A DNA stretch of 11,168 bases, taken from an uncultured Bacillota bacterium. GTDB taxonomy: Bacteria > Bacillota > Clostridia > Peptostreptococcales > Anaerovoracaceae. Where the stretch lies: positions 1 through 11,168 of the forward strand of contig CAMOZS010000042.1 of assembly GCA_946631075.1 (NCBI GenBank). The letters run 5' to 3'. A model generated the notes under the pieces. It did not search any database and was not told the DNA's origin. It saw only the letters and a list, made by a program, of their open reading frames with translations. The position numbers and the translations under genes are program-made. Below, piece by piece: positions 1 through 6,564 of the stretch. Every line of letters starts with the position of its first letter. Positions within the stretch are counted from its first letter, which is position 1.

Positions 1-2935
1 TCTTCAGGCCCTTCTTAACCGTGAGCTTACCGGTCTTGGCAACGGTGATCTTGCTCTTGCCGACCTTGCCCACCTTGGCGAAGGTCACGGCTGCTGCCGG
101 ATCGCCGGCTGCGGTTGCCTTCAGGGAGATCTTCACGGTCTTGGCGGCCTTGCCCTTCTTAGCCTTGACTTTCTTGGAAGTCGGGGTCAGCTTGCTGATG
201 GACTGGCTTGCCTTGGTGATCTCAAAGTTCGCCTTGATCTTACCTTTGTATTTCTTGCTGTCCTTCGGGGTGATCGTTACAGTGGCGGTTCCGACTTCTT
301 TGTTATCCGTATAGGCAACGTCATAGTCTGCCTCAGTCAGACCGGAAACGGTGACGGCCGGCTTGATCTCTTCGCCGGTGTACTCACAGGAGGTCTTCTC
401 CAGGGTCACTGCATAGTTGGTGATGTCGACGATGGACAGTTCTGCAAGCTGCTCAGTCATTTCGCCGATCTGTCCCTCAAGATCGGTGACCTGCGCTTTA
501 GTCTTTGCTTTTTCTGCTGTTGAGAGTCGCTGTTTCGCTGCTGTCAAAGTATTCTGGGCCTCTACGACCTTATCATAAGCGGCCTTGATCTCCTCTTTTG
601 TTGGGTTTTCCTCGGCGAGGACGGCATCCATTGCTGTCTGTGCTTCTTTGACCGCTGTCTCCGCAGCTGTGATTGCCTCTGTCGCTTTGGAGATCTCCTG
701 CTCGGATGGGATCAGTTCTCCGAGAATACCATTGTGGAGCAGGGTGACTCTGGCACTGTCGATCACACCGCCATCATTGTTGACGATGCCATTCTTATGA
801 TCAAATACGCTCTCTTTTGGCGGATCGATGGTTACTCTTTTTTCGACCACAGTCGGATCCGTCGGGTTGACGATCGGGATGATCGCCTCGTCTACCATAC
901 ACAGGTAGAGATGTCCTGCGTAATCATTGTCCGGATCCGGGTGCTTCAGATTGTTGAACGTTCCAGCCAGCGTAAACGTTCCCGGGCACAGAACGATATC
1001 GCCGTAATTGTTCAGGATAGCGTCTTTGTTAATGTTGCCTTCGATATCCTTTCCTATACACAGCTCACCAGGCACTACGCCCTCCTGTGTGACATCATCC
1101 TTCCAGGTGACCTGGATCCCCTTGTGATAATCGATTTTGTTTTTATCCGGGTCATAAGCGTGAATGATATCATCAAATTTGCCATAGTTGTTCAGCAATC
1201 CCAGAACATGCAAAGTGCCTTTCAGAGAAATGCAGCCGTAATTATCAAGTATGCCTTCGGGTTCTACTAAAATATCGGCGCTCTGCTTATCTCTGATGAT
1301 CTGATCCTGCTGGCTTGGATCCAGGGGTTTTCCTTCGGTACCCTCTATGTTGATCACACCCCAGTTGGTGAGAGTACCGCCGTCCTTGATCGTGATCTCG
1401 CCGCTCAGGTAGTGGGCCGGGTCTGTAGCAGGATCAACGGTGGATGCGGCATCAAACTCGGCTTCTGCGGTACAGGTCTCATCGATGACCATGGTGCCGC
1501 CTTTTTCAATGACCATATTGGCATTATTACCGATGGCCAGTTCCGCGCCGGCTGTGTTGGATCCGTCCTTGATCCTGAGAATCGCATTATCTCCGACCGT
1601 CAGACCAGCCTTTCCTTCAGTGGTGTTGTTAGCGATCTGAATATCGAAGCTGTTGACGTCCAGAATGACCGACCGATCCTTTGTCCCTTTGATGTTCAAT
1701 CCATTCAGGACAGGGACTTCGCAGATCATAATGATGGTATGCATGTCGTAATCCTGATGATCGATGGCCTTCTCCATGGACCAATAGTCCATGTTTTCGC
1801 CCATCCAGTCGCCTCTGGATTCGCCTTCATCCGATGACCCATCATTCACATCGACTGCAACATCGATCTCCAGGTCTTCACCCATGAGCCGGTATTTGCT
1901 GGCGCTGTTGGCTTCAGTCGCATTGGCTTCGTCGAAGAATTTCGTGGTCAGCGCCTGGTTGTAATCCGCTTCGGTCTCAAATTTCACCTGATTGTCTTTA
2001 TCGTCTGTGACCGTGTAGGGGAAGGTCGGCATGTTGTTGGGATCCAGCGCTTCTAACCAGGGCTTATAGTCCATGGTGTTGTCTACGTAGAAGGCCAGGT
2101 CTACGTTGGAGACAGGCGCAGTTTCACTTCCGGCATCCGCTCCGGCGACGTTCTTGGCGGAGGACATGAGGATCACGTCCAGATAAGTCCGCTCATTGTC
2201 ACTGCCGCTGGTATCCCTCATTGCCTCGGCACCGTTGGCAAGGGGGTAGGATGCTACCTTGCATCCACCCTTGTTATTATCCTTAGCGGTATCCGCCCAG
2301 ACATAGGAAGACTCCGTCATACCCGTAGCGACCAGCAGGGCCTTGTTGTTTTCCTGCCGGACGTGGAGGAACTTGCCATCTAGGGGTTCTCCATTTGCCG
2401 CAGCCTTTGCTTCGGCGTCGGCGATGATCTTGCTCACATCCACACGAACGATGTAGTAGGATCCGTCAAATCCGGTGAGCGTTCTGATCGGTCTGGTTGT
2501 CCCGTCTGGGTTCTTTTCTTGTTTTTCTCCATAGCTATATCGGAAATAGCTGTAAGGCGGGAGCAGTTCCTGGCCGCCGATCGGCGTGAAGTCGATCGCG
2601 CCGGTCCGTACTTCATAGTTTACGGCCGCGCCCATGATGATGGCGGGCATTTCCTTGGTCGCATGGTCAGCCAGATTCTGCTTGGCGACGCTGGGGATGC
2701 CGATGGTCTGCGGGTTCTCAGCATCACTGTTCATGTCGACCGTTACTCGGTAGACGCCGGGCATGGTTGCCAGTTCAGCTTCCGTTGCTGTGGCATCGTA
2801 ATTGTAATTCGTCGCGTCTTCGGCCGCGTAGGCTCCATCCATGGATAGGAATGAGAGCGCAAAGGCGATGGAGATGACGAAGATGGCTGCTGCAAGGAAC
2901 GTAGTCAGCCTGGTCCTGATAGGTAATCCTGTCAT
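1..2935 (-). CDS. Large secreted surface protein, N-terminal 978 residues (C-terminus beyond window)
   Basis: An uninterrupted frame runs from ATG at 2935 to the window edge with no stop, so the gene is partial at its 3' end. The start is fixed by a GGGAGGAG ribosome binding site just upstream. Residues 1-37 form a signal peptide (Arg at 7 and 9, a hydrophobic stretch about 13-30, AYA before the likely cut). Residues 38 to about 420 are an acidic, unrecognised region. About 420-737 is rich in short G/N-turn strands (LNNYG, GDNAIL, TNWGVINIEG), which suggests a beta-helix or stacked-strand adhesin-like fold. Residues 743-834 are Ala/Glu/Lys/Gln-rich heptads, a likely coiled coil. About 838-906 resembles the MBG/Ig-like modules of Firmicute surface proteins (YTGEEIKP, then KKYKGKIKANFEI). 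From 907 the sequence is very lysine-rich and similar in style to the C-terminal repeats of such proteins. Extracellular location is well supported. Ligand and anchoring are unknown because the C-terminus is missing. Plus-strand frames inside it are shadows. Confidence 0.88.
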   Translation of the reverse strand, partial: MTGLPIRTRLTTFLAAAIFVISIAFALSFLSMDGAYAAEDATNYNYDATATEAELATMPGVYRVTVDMNSDAENPQTIGIPSVAKQNLADHATKEMPAIIMGAAVNYEVRTGAIDFTPIGGQELLPPYSYFRYSYGEKQEKNPDGTTRPIRTLTGFDGSYYIVRVDVSKIIADAEAKAAANGEPLDGKFLHVRQENNKALLVATGMTESSYVWADTAKDNNKGGCKVASYPLANGAEAMRDTSGSDNERTYLDVILMSSAKNVAGADAGSETAPVSNVDLAFYVDNTMDYKPWLEALDPNNMPTFPYTVTDDKDNQVKFETEADYNQALTTKFFDEANATEANSASKYRLMGEDLEIDVAVDVNDGSSDEGESRGDWMGENMDYWSMEKAIDHQDYDMHTIIMICEVPVLNGLNIKGTKDRSVILDVNSFDIQIANNTTEGKAGLTVGDNAILRIKDGSNTAGAELAIGNNANMVIEKGGTMVIDETCTAEAEFDAASTVDPATDPAHYLSGEITIKDGGTLTNWGVINIEGTEGKPLDPSQQDQIIRDKQSADILVEPEGILDNYGCISLKGTLHVLGLLNNYGKFDDIIHAYDPDKNKIDYHKGIQVTWKDDVTQEGVVPGELCIGKDIEGNINKDAILNNYGDIVLCPGTFTLAGTFNNLKHPDPDNDYAGHLYLCMVDEAIIPIVNPTDPTVVEKRVTIDPPKESVFDHKNGIVNNDGGVIDSARVTLLHNGILGELIPSEQEISKATEAITAAETAVKEAQTAMDAVLAEENPTKEEIKAAYDKVVEAQNTLTAAKQRLSTAEKAKTKAQVTDLEGQIGEMTEQLAELSIVDITNYAVTLEKTSCEYTGEEIKPAVTVSGLTEADYDVAYTDNKEVGTATVTITPKDSKKYKGKIKANFEITKASQSISKLTPTSKKVKAKKGKAAKTVKISLKATAAGDPAAAVTFAKVGKVGKSKITVAKTGKLTVKKGLK

Positions 2936-2950
2936 TATGATCTCCTCCCT

Positions 2951-2979
2951 GATAATAAGTAACTTATACTTATGTTATC
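2951..2979 (-). promoter_or_regulatory. AT-rich inverted repeat in the leader/promoter of the surface protein gene
   Basis: On the minus strand ATAAGTA and TACTTAT form a perfect 7-base inverted repeat around a 5-base loop. Outer GATA/TATC bases add four more pairs after a two-base bulge. It lies directly before the ribosome binding site. Two -10-like hexamers lie within it on the minus strand: TATAAG (2968-2963) and TATTAT (2957-2952). Neither has a convincing -35 box at 16-18 bases. The promoter and this possible operator or mRNA hairpin therefore overlap. The inverted repeat is seen in the sequence. Its role is inference. Confidence 0.4.
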
Positions 2980-2998
2980 GCAAGAGGACACTCTTCCG
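2979..2998 (-). other. Short hairpin between ferredoxin-like gene and surface protein gene
   Basis: CGgAAGAG and CTCTTgCG pair at 7 of 8 positions around a TGTC loop, 27 bases after the stop of the ferredoxin-like gene. No T-run follows on either strand, so it is not a standard intrinsic terminator. It could protect the upstream mRNA end or weaken read-through. Low confidence. Confidence 0.25.
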
Positions 2999-3024
2999 CA
3001 ATCTGTTTCTTGACAAGAGAAACC

Positions 3025-3768
3025 CTAATCCAGGACCCTGCCATCCCTGGAAATAGTGACTACCTGCCAGGGCAGGAACTTGCCGCTGGCCTTAAGGGCG
3101 TTTTCGGCGGCCCGCTGGAGTCCGCCGCAGCAGGGTACTTCCATGCGGACGATGGTCACGCTCTTGATGTCGTTGTTTCGGATGATGGCCGCAAGTTTTT
3201 CGGTATAGTCGACGTCATCCAGCTTGGGGCAGCCGATGATGGTGACTTTGCCCTTCATGAAGTCTTCATGGATGGAAGCGTATGCAAAGGCTGTGCAGTC
3301 CGCCGCGATGAGCAGCTTGGCTCCGTCAAAGAAGGGAGCCTGGACCGGGACCAGCTTGATCTGGCAGGGCCACTGGGCAAGGCGGGAAACAGCCTTGCCA
3401 CCTGCAACCTGGACATCGGCAGCCTGGCCACCTGCAGCCTTTGCATTGGCCGGATCCCCGTCTTCCTCCCGGGCGCCGGTAAGCTGGACAGCCCGTGCTC
3501 CCGGACATCCGCCGCCGGCGGTCAGTTCCTTCATCATCTTATTTACCTTGACAGCAGCCTCATCGTATTCCGGAGCCTCCCGCTCTTCGAAGCTGATCGC
3601 CCCGGTCGGGCAGGCCGGCAGACAGTCGCCCAGTCCGTCGCAGAAGTTCTCCCGGACCAGTTTGGCCTTGCCGTCCACCATTTCGATGGCTCCTTCATGG
3701 CAGGCCTGGGCGCAGATCCCGCAGCCGTTGCATTTTTCTTCGTCTATATGTATGATTTGTCTGATCAT
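3025..3768 (-). CDS. 4Fe-4S dicluster-type ferredoxin-domain protein with cysteine-rich C-terminal domain
   Basis: A 247-residue cytoplasmic protein; no signal peptide or membrane segment is visible. The N-terminal 60 residues are a ferredoxin module. C13-x2-C16-x2-C19-x3-C23 is canonical. The second set is atypical in spacing, C43-x5-C49-x3-C53, followed by PTGAI. The rest (about 85-247) carries further scattered cysteines in conserved-looking contexts: GGGCPG (C88), WPCQIKL (C135), AADCTAF (C158), GCPKLDD (C180) and VPCCGG (C213, C214). These could hold another metal centre or disulfide-type redox site. Residues about 98-132 are an Ala/Gly-rich linker containing a duplicated decapeptide. 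The start has a strong GGAGG eight bases upstream. The gene diverges from the Crp/Fnr-type gene. From memory, this kind of ferredoxin protein is often found beside Fnr-like regulators and hydroxylamine reductase in clostridia. An electron-carrier or redox-sensing role is likely; the substrate is unknown. Confidence 0.88.
   Translation of the reverse strand: MIRQIIHIDEEKCNGCGICAQACHEGAIEMVDGKAKLVRENFCDGLGDCLPACPTGAISFEEREAPEYDEAAVKVNKMMKELTAGGGCPGARAVQLTGAREEDGDPANAKAAGGQAADVQVAGGKAVSRLAQWPCQIKLVPVQAPFFDGAKLLIAADCTAFAYASIHEDFMKGKVTIIGCPKLDDVDYTEKLAAIIRNNDIKSVTIVRMEVPCCGGLQRAAENALKASGKFLPWQVVTISRDGRVLD
3390..3440. repeat. Imperfect 30-base tandem duplication inside the ferredoxin-like gene
   Basis: The 21 bases at 3390-3410 and 3420-3440 match at 19 positions, with an exact 30-base period; over the full 30-base unit I count 24 matches. 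Because the period is a multiple of three, the frame is kept and the protein gains a decapeptide-like repeat (AGGQAADVQV then AGGKAVSRLA). It sits in the linker between the ferredoxin module and the C-terminal domain, where length change is probably tolerated. Confidence 0.7.
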
Positions 3769-3830
3769 GGTTCTACCTCCTCATGTCTTTTACTGATCGA
3801 CCACAGTGTATCCGATGAGGGAGAAAAAAG

Positions 3831-3848
3831 ATGTTGCGCAGGCAACGT
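3831..3848. promoter_or_regulatory. Palindrome in the divergent ferredoxin/Fnr-like promoter region (candidate Crp/Fnr operator)
   Basis: ATGTTGC-GCAG-GCAACGT is an 18-base inverted repeat with 6 of 7 arm bases complementary and a 4-base centre. The perfect core is GTTGC-N4-GCAAC. The 5-4-5 layout is the architecture of Crp/Fnr-family operators (for example TTGAT-N4-ATCAA of Fnr), though the bases differ from Fnr. It lies 62 bases from the ferredoxin-like start and 36 bases from the regulator's start. The regulator encoded next door is the obvious candidate to bind it. Binding is inference. Confidence 0.45.
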
Positions 3849-3862
3849 CTTCTGATTATACT
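3834..3862. promoter_or_regulatory. Overlapping divergent -10 elements for the ferredoxin-like and Fnr-like genes
   Basis: On the minus strand 3860-3855 reads TATAAT, a perfect -10 box, with no good -35. On the plus strand 3857-3862 reads TATACT, with TTGCGC (3834-3839) 17 bases upstream as a poor -35. The two -10 boxes overlap, so only one polymerase could bind at a time. Starts predicted from them would place the palindrome at 3831-3848 over the plus-strand -35 and just downstream of the minus-strand start, positions that suit repression. The plus-strand leader would be very short. Other promoter positions are possible. Confidence 0.35.
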
Positions 3863-3884
3863 TATTCCGGGAGGAGAGGATGCT

Positions 3885-4547
3885 ATGGGTCGTAATGTGC
3901 AGGATTATATGAAAAACCCTCTGTTTGAGAACATCACGGCGGAGGATCTGCAGTCTCTGCTGGGCTGCCTGGACAGCTATACCAGAACATATAAGAAGGG
4001 GGAGGTCATCATCATGGAGGAGGACTCCATCCGCTACGTGGGCATCGTGCTCAGCGGAACGGTCCACATGATGAAGGAGGATATCTGGGGCAGGCAGACC
4101 TTGCTGACCTACATATCCGAGAACGAGATCTTCGGCGAGACCTTTGCGGTACAGAGAAAGACGGATTCCTACGTGACCTTCATCGCGGCAGCGGACACGT
4201 CCATACTTTTTGTCGCCGCCTGGAACATCATCCACTGCTGTCCCAGTCAGTGCTCTTTTCACGAGCAGCTGAGCAGGAATATGTTCGACCTGCTGGGCCA
4301 GCGGAGCGTGAGCCTGATGGAGCGGATCGAGATCTCATCCAAGCCCTCCCTTCGGGAAAAGATCCTCGCCTACCTGTCCATGCAGGCCCAAAAGCAGGAC
4401 AGCCGCTACATCACCATACCCCTTGGACGGATGGAACTGGCCAGTTACATCGGCGCCAACCGGAGCGCCCTGACCAGAGAGCTGGCCGCCATGCGGGACG
4501 ACGGATTGATCGATTACGACAGGAATACTTTCCGGATCCTGGAGTGA
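3885..4547 (+). CDS. Crp/Fnr-family transcriptional regulator
   Basis: A 220-residue cytoplasmic DNA-binding regulator, the usual family length. ATG at 3885 is chosen over the in-frame ATG at 3831 because GGGAGGAGAGGA ends five bases upstream of it and the N-terminus then begins right at the cyclic-nucleotide-binding-like fold. Residues about 11-115 form that sensor jelly roll (KKGEVIIMEEDSIRYVGIVLSG, ENEIFGETFAV shortened here). A dimerisation helix follows, about 124-150, and the winged helix-turn-helix is about 155-220 (LGRMELASYIGANRSALTR as recognition region). The N-terminal cysteine cluster of E. coli Fnr is absent. Instead C118, C119 and C123 sit in a CCPSQCSFHEQL motif before the dimer helix, which could serve metal or redox sensing. 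The likely targets are its own operon and the divergent ferredoxin-like gene. The exact subfamily is not assignable here. Confidence 0.92.
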   Translation: MGRNVQDYMKNPLFENITAEDLQSLLGCLDSYTRTYKKGEVIIMEEDSIRYVGIVLSGTVHMMKEDIWGRQTLLTYISENEIFGETFAVQRKTDSYVTFIAAADTSILFVAAWNIIHCCPSQCSFHEQLSRNMFDLLGQRSVSLMERIEISSKPSLREKILAYLSMQAQKQDSRYITIPLGRMELASYIGANRSALTRELAAMRDDGLIDYDRNTFRILE

Positions 4548-4616
4548 AAGCCGGGCCGGAACAAACATATAAAAGAACACAATGAAATAAAAAGAAAAGG
4601 AGGACAGCAGGAGGAG

Positions 4617-5711
4617 ATGACATTTCAGTTAGGAAAATACCGGGAACCGGATTTCAGCGAAGACAAATTCATCAAGGCGCCGGAGGCCAAGCTGGCCAGA
4701 GCGCCCAGAGACAAGGCGGCGCCGGACGGCTTCCACGCCATGTCCATATTCCCGGAATACTTCAAGGTCAGAGGCAAGTGGATCCTGCCCAGGGATTCCA
4801 GGATGGACTGTGTCGCGGTCCTGGAGGGCGATGAGATCTTCGTCCGGGAGTTCAGAAACATCAGGGAAGGGGATCTGATCTTTCTCGGCAGGACAGAGAA
4901 CTGCGAGGAAGGGATCTATGTCCACGACAACGGATTCATCTTCCCGGGAGAGGAGAAGGAGGAAGCCAACGCCTTTGCTTTCCGGCAGAGCAGGAGCAGA
5001 GAGACCGCTTTCTCATACGATTACAGCAGCATTTACGACCTGCTCGAATACGAGAGGGAGCACGGATTCATCACCTGGATCCTGGGACCGGCCTGCGCTT
5101 TTGACGCGGGAGCACGGAGCGCCTTCGCAGATCTGGTAGAGCGGGGATACGTGAACGCTCTGCTGGCCGGAAACGCCCTGGCCACCCACGACCTGGAGGC
5201 GGCCTATCTGGGAACGGCCCTGGGAGTGGACATCGGTACCCAGAAGCCCTTCTTCAACGGCCACTACAACCACCTGATCACCCTCAACAAGATCAATACT
5301 TACGGGTCCATCCCGGCCTTTATCGAAGCAGAGGGCATCGACAACGGGATCATTTACAGCTGCGTCAAAAACCATGTGCCCATGGTCCTCAACGGTTCGA
5401 TCCGTGACGACGGACCCCTGCCGGAGATCTATGAGCACACCTACGTGGGACAGGACGCCATCCGGGAGCAGATAAGAAAGTCGACCACCGTGATCGGCAT
5501 GGCTACCGTGCTCCACACCATCGCGGCCGGTAACATGACGCCAAGCTACCGGGTCACAGAGGACGGGACCGTCCGGCCCATCTACTTCTACACCATCGAC
5601 ACCTCCGAGTTCGCGGTGAACAAGCTGGGCGACAGGGGAAGTCTGGCGGCCAAGGGGATCGTGACCAACGTCCAGGATTTCGTGAAAAACCTGGCCGAAA
5701 ACCTGAAGTGA
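4617..5711 (+). CDS. TIGR00300-family (LOR/SDH, ornithine cyclodeaminase-like) protein, N-terminally short
   Basis: A 364-residue cytoplasmic protein. I recognise the family from these elements: an N-terminal beta region (PDGFHAMSIFPEYF at 36-49, PRDSRMD at 58-64, REGDLIFLG at 83-91), a Rossmann-like start GPACAFDAGARSAF (158-170), the signature RGYVNALLAGNALATHDLE (176-194), LGTALGVDIGTQ (198-209), SIRDDGPLPE (261-270), AAGNMTP (303-309) and GDRGS (338-342). Archaeal members and the C-terminal domain of the cyanobacterial arginine-ornithine enzyme AgrE/ArgZ convert ornithine to proline and ammonia using NAD. Family members as I remember them are about 400 residues and begin with an extra LOR domain of some 70-80 residues, which is missing here. 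The upstream bases to the regulator's stop are open in this frame but contain no ATG, GTG or TTG, so this is not a start error. The regulator ends 69 bases upstream. GGAGG sits 13 bases and GGAGGAG immediately before the ATG. Activity on ornithine is inference. Confidence 0.8.
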   Translation: MTFQLGKYREPDFSEDKFIKAPEAKLARAPRDKAAPDGFHAMSIFPEYFKVRGKWILPRDSRMDCVAVLEGDEIFVREFRNIREGDLIFLGRTENCEEGIYVHDNGFIFPGEEKEEANAFAFRQSRSRETAFSYDYSSIYDLLEYEREHGFITWILGPACAFDAGARSAFADLVERGYVNALLAGNALATHDLEAAYLGTALGVDIGTQKPFFNGHYNHLITLNKINTYGSIPAFIEAEGIDNGIIYSCVKNHVPMVLNGSIRDDGPLPEIYEHTYVGQDAIREQIRKSTTVIGMATVLHTIAAGNMTPSYRVTEDGTVRPIYFYTIDTSEFAVNKLGDRGSLAAKGIVTNVQDFVKNLAENLK

Positions 5712-5754
5712 AACCTGAACCGAAACACGAACAGATAGTGAAAGGACGGATATC

Positions 5755-6384
5755 ATGGCACATAAAGTTTTATTACTGAACGGAAGCCCCAACGCGGCGG
5801 GCTGCACAGCAAGGGCCCTGCGGGAAGTGGAAGAGGTCCTGAAGGCGGAGGGGATGGAAACAGAGCTGATCCACATCGGCAGGGAAAGCAACAGCGGCTG
5901 CGTTTCCTGCGGCTACTGCATGCGCAACGGTAAATGCGTCTTCAATGACAAGGTCAACGAAGTGGCGAAGAAGTTCGAGGAAGCGGACGGGCTGATCATC
6001 GGAAGCCCGGTCTACTACGGGTCCCCGAACGGGACGGTCCTTTCCTTCATGGACCGGCTCTTCTACAGCACCCCCTTCTCCAAGCAGATGAAGGTGGGGG
6101 CGGCGGTGGTGAGCTGCCGCAGAGGAGGCAACACCGCCTCCTTCGATGTCCTCAACAAATACTTCACCATCAGCGGCATGCCGGTGGCCGCCAGCACTTA
6201 CTGGAACCAGGTCCACGGCTTCAGCGCGGAGGATGTGGAGAAGGATCTGGAAGGACTGCAGACCATGCGCAACCTGGGCAGGAACATGGCTTTCCTGATC
6301 AGGGCCATCGCCGCCGAGAAAGCAAAGGCTGGACTGCCCCTGGAAGAGACCGGGATCTTTACCAATTTCCAGGATGGGAAATAA
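5755..6384 (+). CDS. Iron-sulfur flavoprotein / NADPH-dependent FMN reductase-fold protein
   Basis: A 209-residue cytoplasmic flavodoxin-fold redox protein. LLLNGSPNAAGCTAR (6-20) is the FMN phosphate-binding loop. C49-x2-C52-x2-C55-x5-C61 is the compact cysteine motif that binds a 4Fe-4S cluster in archaeal and clostridial iron-sulfur flavoproteins. IIGSPVYYGSPNGTV (81-95) is the isoalloxazine-binding stretch. VVSCRRGGN (118-126) and PVAASTYWNQVHG follow as in the family. It should pass electrons between ferredoxin-like donors and an acceptor such as oxygen, peroxide, quinone or nitro compounds; the acceptor is not readable. AAAGGAC lies nine bases before the ATG. It starts 43 bases after the TIGR00300-family gene and 33 bases before the microprotein, so it is most likely co-transcribed with both. 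Confidence 0.9.
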   Translation: MAHKVLLLNGSPNAAGCTARALREVEEVLKAEGMETELIHIGRESNSGCVSCGYCMRNGKCVFNDKVNEVAKKFEEADGLIIGSPVYYGSPNGTVLSFMDRLFYSTPFSKQMKVGAAVVSCRRGGNTASFDVLNKYFTISGMPVAASTYWNQVHGFSAEDVEKDLEGLQTMRNLGRNMAFLIRAIAAEKAKAGLPLEETGIFTNFQDGK

Positions 6385-6417
6385 AAACGAAGGGGAAAAA
6401 CAGAGAGGTGGTAATCA

Positions 6418-6564
6418 GTGAAGAGGGAAGCACCTTTGAAGGTGACCATAGCCCTGATCCCGCTTGCGATGGCGCTGTGCGCGTTCGGCATCTATCGCGG
6501 CGAAGTGGCCATGGTCCTTTCCAAAGCGATCAATATATGTATGGAGTGTATCGGCCTTGGCTAA
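6418..6564 (+). CDS. CD1871A-family CXXC microprotein (48 residues)
   Basis: A short membrane protein starting at GTG, with GAGAGGTGG seven bases before it. After a basic N-terminus (KREAPLK) there is one hydrophobic helix (about residues 9-24, VTIALIPLAMALCAFG), then YRGEV, an amphipathic stretch, and a C-terminal AINICMECIGLG with the CXXC pair. The ending IYRGEV...KAINICxECIGxG is what I recall of the CD1871A family of tiny clostridial CXXC proteins; this is recognition from memory. One membrane pass with the CXXC near the face of the membrane would suit a partner or metal/redox site for the NapH-like protein. Its stop (6562-6564) lies inside the next gene's start region, an 8-base overlap that implies translational coupling. 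Too short for routine gene calling, but the start, motif and context agree. Confidence 0.85.
   Translation: MKREAPLKVTIALIPLAMALCAFGIYRGEVAMVLSKAINICMECIGLG

Noticed and set aside
734..1270. A plus-strand open frame of 178 codons, and another at 1412-1837 of 141 codons
   Set aside because: Both lie antisense within the continuous surface-protein frame, have no ribosome binding site and read as unordered hydrophobic or mixed sequence.
3006..3024. GTTTCT/AGAAAC hairpin after the ferredoxin-like gene as a terminator
   Set aside because: The stem is only six pairs, AT-rich and not followed by a T-run on the minus strand.
3010..3855. A 281-codon plus-strand frame across the ferredoxin-like gene
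   Set aside because: The minus-strand frame has ferredoxin motifs, a good start and a ribosome binding site; the plus frame is its shadow and runs through the divergent promoter region.
3831..3884. ATG at 3831 as start of the Fnr-like regulator
   Set aside because: It falls in the palindrome, upstream of the likely transcription start, and has a weaker fit than the ATG at 3885 with its strong ribosome binding site.
5013..5891. A 292-codon minus-strand frame over the TIGR00300-family gene, and 6530-7411 minus over the polyferredoxin
   Set aside because: Both are antisense to genes with clear family motifs, and both show the His/Gly/Val/Asp-rich look of GC-rich shadow frames.
6464..6556. Upstream ATG extension of the polyferredoxin
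   Set aside because: The added residues overlap the CD1871A-type gene in another frame and lack a ribosome binding site; TTG at 6557 fits the overlap and the family start.
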